Part shown: piece after piece, positions 16,243 through 18,490 of the stretch
Numbering within the stretch: position 1 is the stretch's first letter
Layout of the letters: each line of letters begins with the position of its first letter
Assembly: GCA_002427505.1 (NCBI GenBank)
Contig: DIRJ01000037.1
Span: forward strand, 105,043-123,532
Reading direction: 5' to 3'
Length of the DNA stretch: 18,490 bases
DNA from: Mageeibacillus sp. UBA5439
Lineage (GTDB): Bacteria; Bacillota; Clostridia; Saccharofermentanales; DTU023
Position numbers and translations under genes: made by a program
The notes under the pieces: generated by a model
Seen by the model: the letters and a program-made list of their open reading frames with translations, nothing else
The model's database searches: none
Told to the model about the DNA's origin: nothing

Positions 16243-16283
16243 AAGCTGCAATTTAAGCAGATAGTTAAAAGAGGACTTGTGGC

Positions 16284-17063
16284 ATGCCTAACATACCTAT
16301 CTTATACGAAGACAACCACCTATTAGTTGTGATAAAAGCTGCCGGGATTCCGGCTCAGGCTGATGATAGCGGGGATCCGGATATGTTGTCACTTTTAAAA
16401 GAATATGTTCGGATTAATGAGGGAAAAAAAGGTCAGGCCTTTCTTGGTCTGGTTCACAGACTGGATCGGCCGGTGAGTGGCCTGATGGTCTTTGCCAAGA
16501 CATCCAAAGCGGCTTCCAGACTGTCGGATCAAATCCGCCGCCGTTACTTGAGGCGTGATTACATTGCACTCTGCCATGGTAAGCCTGACTCTGAAAACGG
16601 AGTTTTTATCGATTACTTAACAAAAAAGCCACAAGAGGGTAAAGTTCGTGCCACTGGCGCGGATGATGGTGTCAGGGCAGAGTTGTCCTATAAGCTGCTT
16701 TGGAGAGATGCGGAGCAGGATCGAAGCCTGCTTTATATCCGCCTTGATACGGGAAGACGTCATCAGATTCGAGCTCAGCTGGCTCTCAGAGACTTGCCCA
16801 TCCTCGGAGACTATCGTTATAGCGCCATGACAGCTGCTGATCAGGAACTGGCCTCTCCGGCCCTGCATGCAGCAGGTTTGGGCCTGGACCACCCGACGAA
16901 GAAAGAGAAAATATATTTTTTTTCCTCTCCCTTATATAATGATTCATTTTCATCAGTTTCAGGGGAGATCATGCAAGAAGTTTTAATTGCTGCCCGCAAA
17001 AATGGCCTGCTTCCTGGCGAAGAAAGCAGCTATACTCAGATCATTAAAACCTGGCGCTGCTGA
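16284..17063 (+). CDS. RluA-family pseudouridine synthase
   Basis: Pseudouridine synthase of 259 residues without an S4 domain. The catalytic motif is VHRLDRPVSGLMVFAKT, with catalytic aspartate D61. Other family features are ILYEDNHLLVVIKAAGIPAQ at the N-terminus, RRRYLRRDYIAL, and GRRHQIRAQLA followed by LPILGDYRY. The target (23S rRNA or tRNA position) cannot be told from the sequence. The ATG at 16284 has GAGGA at 16271-16275. A candidate -10 is at 16237-16242. It converges with the hydrolase gene, the two stops lying 9 bases apart, with no terminator hairpin visible between them. The last 35 residues or so after the core are not a recognised domain. Confidence 0.9.
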   Translation: MPNIPILYEDNHLLVVIKAAGIPAQADDSGDPDMLSLLKEYVRINEGKKGQAFLGLVHRLDRPVSGLMVFAKTSKAASRLSDQIRRRYLRRDYIALCHGKPDSENGVFIDYLTKKPQEGKVRATGADDGVRAELSYKLLWRDAEQDRSLLYIRLDTGRRHQIRAQLALRDLPILGDYRYSAMTAADQELASPALHAAGLGLDHPTKKEKIYFFSSPLYNDSFSSVSGEIMQEVLIAARKNGLLPGEESSYTQIIKTWRC

Positions 17064-17072
17064 TGTGTCAGA

Positions 17073-18014
17073 TCAGCTATAGCGGGCAATAAAATCCCCA
17101 ATGGCCGTGAGAACTTCCTGACTCCAGAAGCCGGCTTCATGATTTCCGCCGGTTACAGCAATCATTTCAGCCTTGGTACCGTGATCAACAAAGGCTTTGT
17201 ACAGATTTAGAGACTGGTCAAAAGCGACCTCTTCATCCTGATCGCCGTGCAAAATCAGAACTGGCGGATAAGTTTTTCCAGGCTCTATACGATGCATGGG
17301 ACTCATTTCGCGCACCAGTTCCAGATCCATGCTGCCGTCGGGCAGGCCGACAAAGTTCTGCATATCGGTCTGCAAAGCTGCCAGAATCTGCTTTTGAATT
17401 TGCTGGTTTTCTGCTGAGAGACAGCTGAGACTGACCTTGATTTCCTGCAGAGTCTTTTCCAGAGACTCCAACAAATGGACGGTATCAGCAGGTCCGAAAC
17501 AATCAATAACGTAATTAACGGAGTCAGATTCCTCAGCCCATTCCTTTGTTTTATATTTGGGATCATCGCCGGTAAGCCCGACGAGCAAGGCAGCGTTAGC
17601 CCCGGATGAAGTGCCCCAGATACCGAGCCGTTCCGGATCAATATGAAGAGATTTAGCATGAGCGCGCAGAAAACGAATGGCGGTTTTGACGTCTTCCAGA
17701 TAGGCGGGAGCCCGGTGGCCATCTTCTGAATTTCGATGAGTGATAGTAGCTACTACATAGCCTTGTCTTGCCAGTTGTGAGAGTTGAGGCAGTTCGAAGT
17801 AGACGTCCGGAAAGGTCCAGGCGCTGCCCTGAACAAAAACAAGAGTGGGGTAGAGTCGCTCCCTTCCATCAGAATCGCTGAGACTCCAGGGCTGCAAGAT
17901 TTGCATGTACAGCGGATCATTAGCCCGGTCGGTAAAACAAATATTGGGCAGCATGCGGGCAAAGCCATCCTGAGAAGGATTGCCGGCGATTTGACGTATT
18001 GGGTAATTGTCCAT
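17073..18014 (-). CDS. Alpha/beta hydrolase, esterase/BD-FAE-like
   Basis: Probable cytoplasmic carboxylesterase or acyl-sugar deacetylase; no signal peptide is seen. The nucleophile elbow GTSSG is at 134-138 (S136), the likely acid is D260 in LILHGDQDEEV, and the likely His is H292 in GGNHEAGFW. The oxyanion region reads VFVQGSAWTFPD (59-70), where most relatives have HGGxW: Gln replaces His and Ser the second Gly. I recall the QGSAW form in hydrolases from gut Clostridia, so it may define a subfamily. Length is 313 residues. AAGGAG about 8 bases upstream supports ATG at 18014. It lies 67 bases downstream of tRNA-Leu on the same strand. The substrate is unknown; the neighbours give no help. 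Confidence 0.85.
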   Translation of the reverse strand: MDNYPIRQIAGNPSQDGFARMLPNICFTDRANDPLYMQILQPWSLSDSDGRERLYPTLVFVQGSAWTFPDVYFELPQLSQLARQGYVVATITHRNSEDGHRAPAYLEDVKTAIRFLRAHAKSLHIDPERLGIWGTSSGANAALLVGLTGDDPKYKTKEWAEESDSVNYVIDCFGPADTVHLLESLEKTLQEIKVSLSCLSAENQQIQKQILAALQTDMQNFVGLPDGSMDLELVREMSPMHRIEPGKTYPPVLILHGDQDEEVAFDQSLNLYKAFVDHGTKAEMIAVTGGNHEAGFWSQEVLTAIGDFIARYS

Positions 18015-18055
18015 AAATATGACTCCTTATGATCAATCTGAATGCCTTGCTAATA

Positions 18056-18067
18056 TTTAAATGATAT
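18056..18067. repeat. Left arm of 12-base inverted repeat flanking tRNA-Leu
   Basis: TTTAAATGATAT here is the exact reverse complement of ATATCATTTAAA at 18169-18180. In the tRNA-Leu precursor this arm lies about 14 bases past the CCA and can pair with the leader directly before the mature 5' end. Confidence 0.7.
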
Positions 18068-18081
18068 AAGAAAAGTAAAGA

Positions 18082-18168
18082 TGGTGCCGGTGGCCGGACT
18101 CGAACCGGCACGGGGGTTCCCCCATCGCATTTTGAGTGCGACACGTCTGCCTATTCCATCACACCGGC
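18082..18168 (-). tRNA. tRNA-Leu (anticodon CAA)
   Basis: Class II tRNA of 87 bases with encoded CCA. The acceptor stem GCCGGTG pairs with CACCGGC, discriminator A. The anticodon stem TCGCA/TGCGA closes the loop CTCAAAA, giving CAA, which reads UUG. A long variable arm (GGGGGAACCCCC) and T arm GCCGGTTCGAGTCCGGC are present. Confidence 0.97.
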
Positions 18169-18180
18169 ATATCATTTAAA
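18169..18180. repeat. Right arm of 12-base inverted repeat flanking tRNA-Leu
   Basis: ATATCATTTAAA, the exact reverse complement of 18056-18067. It forms the leader immediately before the 5' base of tRNA-Leu and abuts the hairpin at 18181-18210, whose T tract it partly supplies. Confidence 0.7.
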
Positions 18181-18210
18181 AGAAATCGTCTCCCAGGGGA
18201 GACGATTTCT
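18181..18210 (-). terminator. Perfect 13-bp hairpin between tRNA-Tyr and tRNA-Leu, probable terminator or processing signal
   Basis: AGAAATCGTCTCC (18181-18193) pairs perfectly with GGAGACGATTTCT (18198-18210) around a 4-base loop. Read leftward, the 3' arm continues as TTTCT-TTT then AAAT, a plausible Rho-independent terminator behind tRNA-Tyr; rightward it is followed by TTATGG. Its position in the middle of a tRNA cluster is unusual. Confidence 0.7.
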
Positions 18211-18213
18211 TTA

Positions 18214-18298
18214 TGGTGGGGGAAGATGGATTCGAACCATCGAAGTCGTCGACAACAGATTTACAGTCTGCCCCCTTTGGCCGCTCGGGAACTCCCCC
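18214..18298 (-). tRNA. tRNA-Tyr (anticodon GUA)
   Basis: Class II tRNA of 85 bases with encoded CCA. The acceptor stem GGGGGAG pairs with TTCCCCC, one G-T pair included. The anticodon loop CTGTAAA lies between CAGA and TCTG, giving GTA. The variable arm is long, as in bacterial tRNA-Tyr, and the T arm is GATGGTTCGAATCCATC. Confidence 0.97.
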
Positions 18299-18317
18299 AT
18301 GTAAAAAAATGATATTG

Positions 18318-18394
18318 TGGTGGGCCATCAGGGACTTGAACCCCGGACCGACCGGTTATGAGCCGGCTGCTCTGACCGACTGAGCTAATGGCCC
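18318..18394 (-). tRNA. tRNA with anticodon CAU, probably tRNA-Ile2 (lysidine type)
   Basis: Class I tRNA of 77 bases with encoded CCA. The acceptor stem GGGCCAT pairs with ATGGCCC, and the anticodon loop CTCATAA (anticodon CAT) sits on GCCGG/CCGGT. A default reading would be Met. However, C4-G69 and C5-G68 are the pairs used by TilS in E. coli to select tRNA-Ile2, and GAGCAG.CGGCTCATAACCG resembles Bacillus Ile2, while elongator Met tRNAs usually begin GGCGG. It is not an initiator: C1-A72-type mismatch and GGG/CCC anticodon pairs are absent. It is the first gene of the leftward cluster. Confidence 0.9.
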
Positions 18395-18424
18395 GCGCAA
18401 TCATTTTTGACGGCAACAAACAGA

Positions 18425-18453
18425 ATTATAAGTAAGATATTGAGGTCTGTCAA
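18425..18453 (-). promoter_or_regulatory. Perfect-consensus sigma-A promoter of the tRNA cluster
   Basis: On the reverse strand TTGACA (18448-18453) and TATAAT (18425-18430) are separated by exactly 17 bases, a 12/12 match. Transcription would begin near 18418, giving a leader of about 24 bases before the CAU tRNA. The strength fits a stable-RNA operon. Confidence 0.92.
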
Positions 18454-18490
18454 GCCAATCAGAGAAAGCATGTCTGCTTCATATTTTTCT

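Overview
The window reads as chromosomal housekeeping DNA from a Firmicute of class Clostridia. Four things point there. The first gene is a SCIFF-peptide radical SAM maturase, a family typical of Clostridia. The RNase P RNA has ancestral (type A) landmarks rather than the Bacillus type B. The order dnaG-rpoD-trmK-nif3 is the usual Firmicute one, and a YtxH/DUF948 stress pair is present. Shine-Dalgarno sites are strong, promoters are sigma-A-like, and GTG and TTG starts occur. I cannot name the species. I see no prophage, insertion sequence, CRISPR array or defence island.

Layout. 1-1203 (+): 3' part of the SCIFF maturase. 1319-6412 (+): dnaG, rpoD, trmK and nif3/yqfO, tightly packed or overlapping. 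6417-6763 (+): rnpB, apparently driven by a promoter inside the end of nif3. 6911-7737 (+): ytxH-like and DUF948/ytxG-like envelope stress genes with their own promoter and a terminator. 7856-11415 (+): a large YfhO-family membrane protein and a dCMP deaminase, ending on a CTAG shared with the convergent gene. 11412-16172 (-): read leftward, glpK, response regulator, histidine kinase and rluF. 16284-17063 (+): an RluA-type pseudouridine synthase. 17073-18014 (-): an alpha/beta hydrolase. 18082-18394 (-): tRNA-Leu(CAA), tRNA-Tyr(GUA) and a CAU tRNA that looks like the lysidine-type Ile2, behind a perfect-consensus promoter at the right edge.

How it fits together. The left half is information processing: primase, principal sigma factor, tRNA methyltransferase, RNase P RNA. 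The middle is envelope and nucleotide metabolism: YfhO, the YtxG/YtxH pair, dCMP deaminase. The right half holds a two-component system translationally coupled to an rRNA pseudouridine synthase, glycerol kinase, and the tRNA operon. I found no clearly new multi-gene system. The most interesting points are small-scale: the rnpB promoter overlapping nif3 codons, the acidic N-terminal extension of RpoD, the animal-like dCMP deaminase, and the hairpin and leader/trailer pairing in the tRNA cluster.
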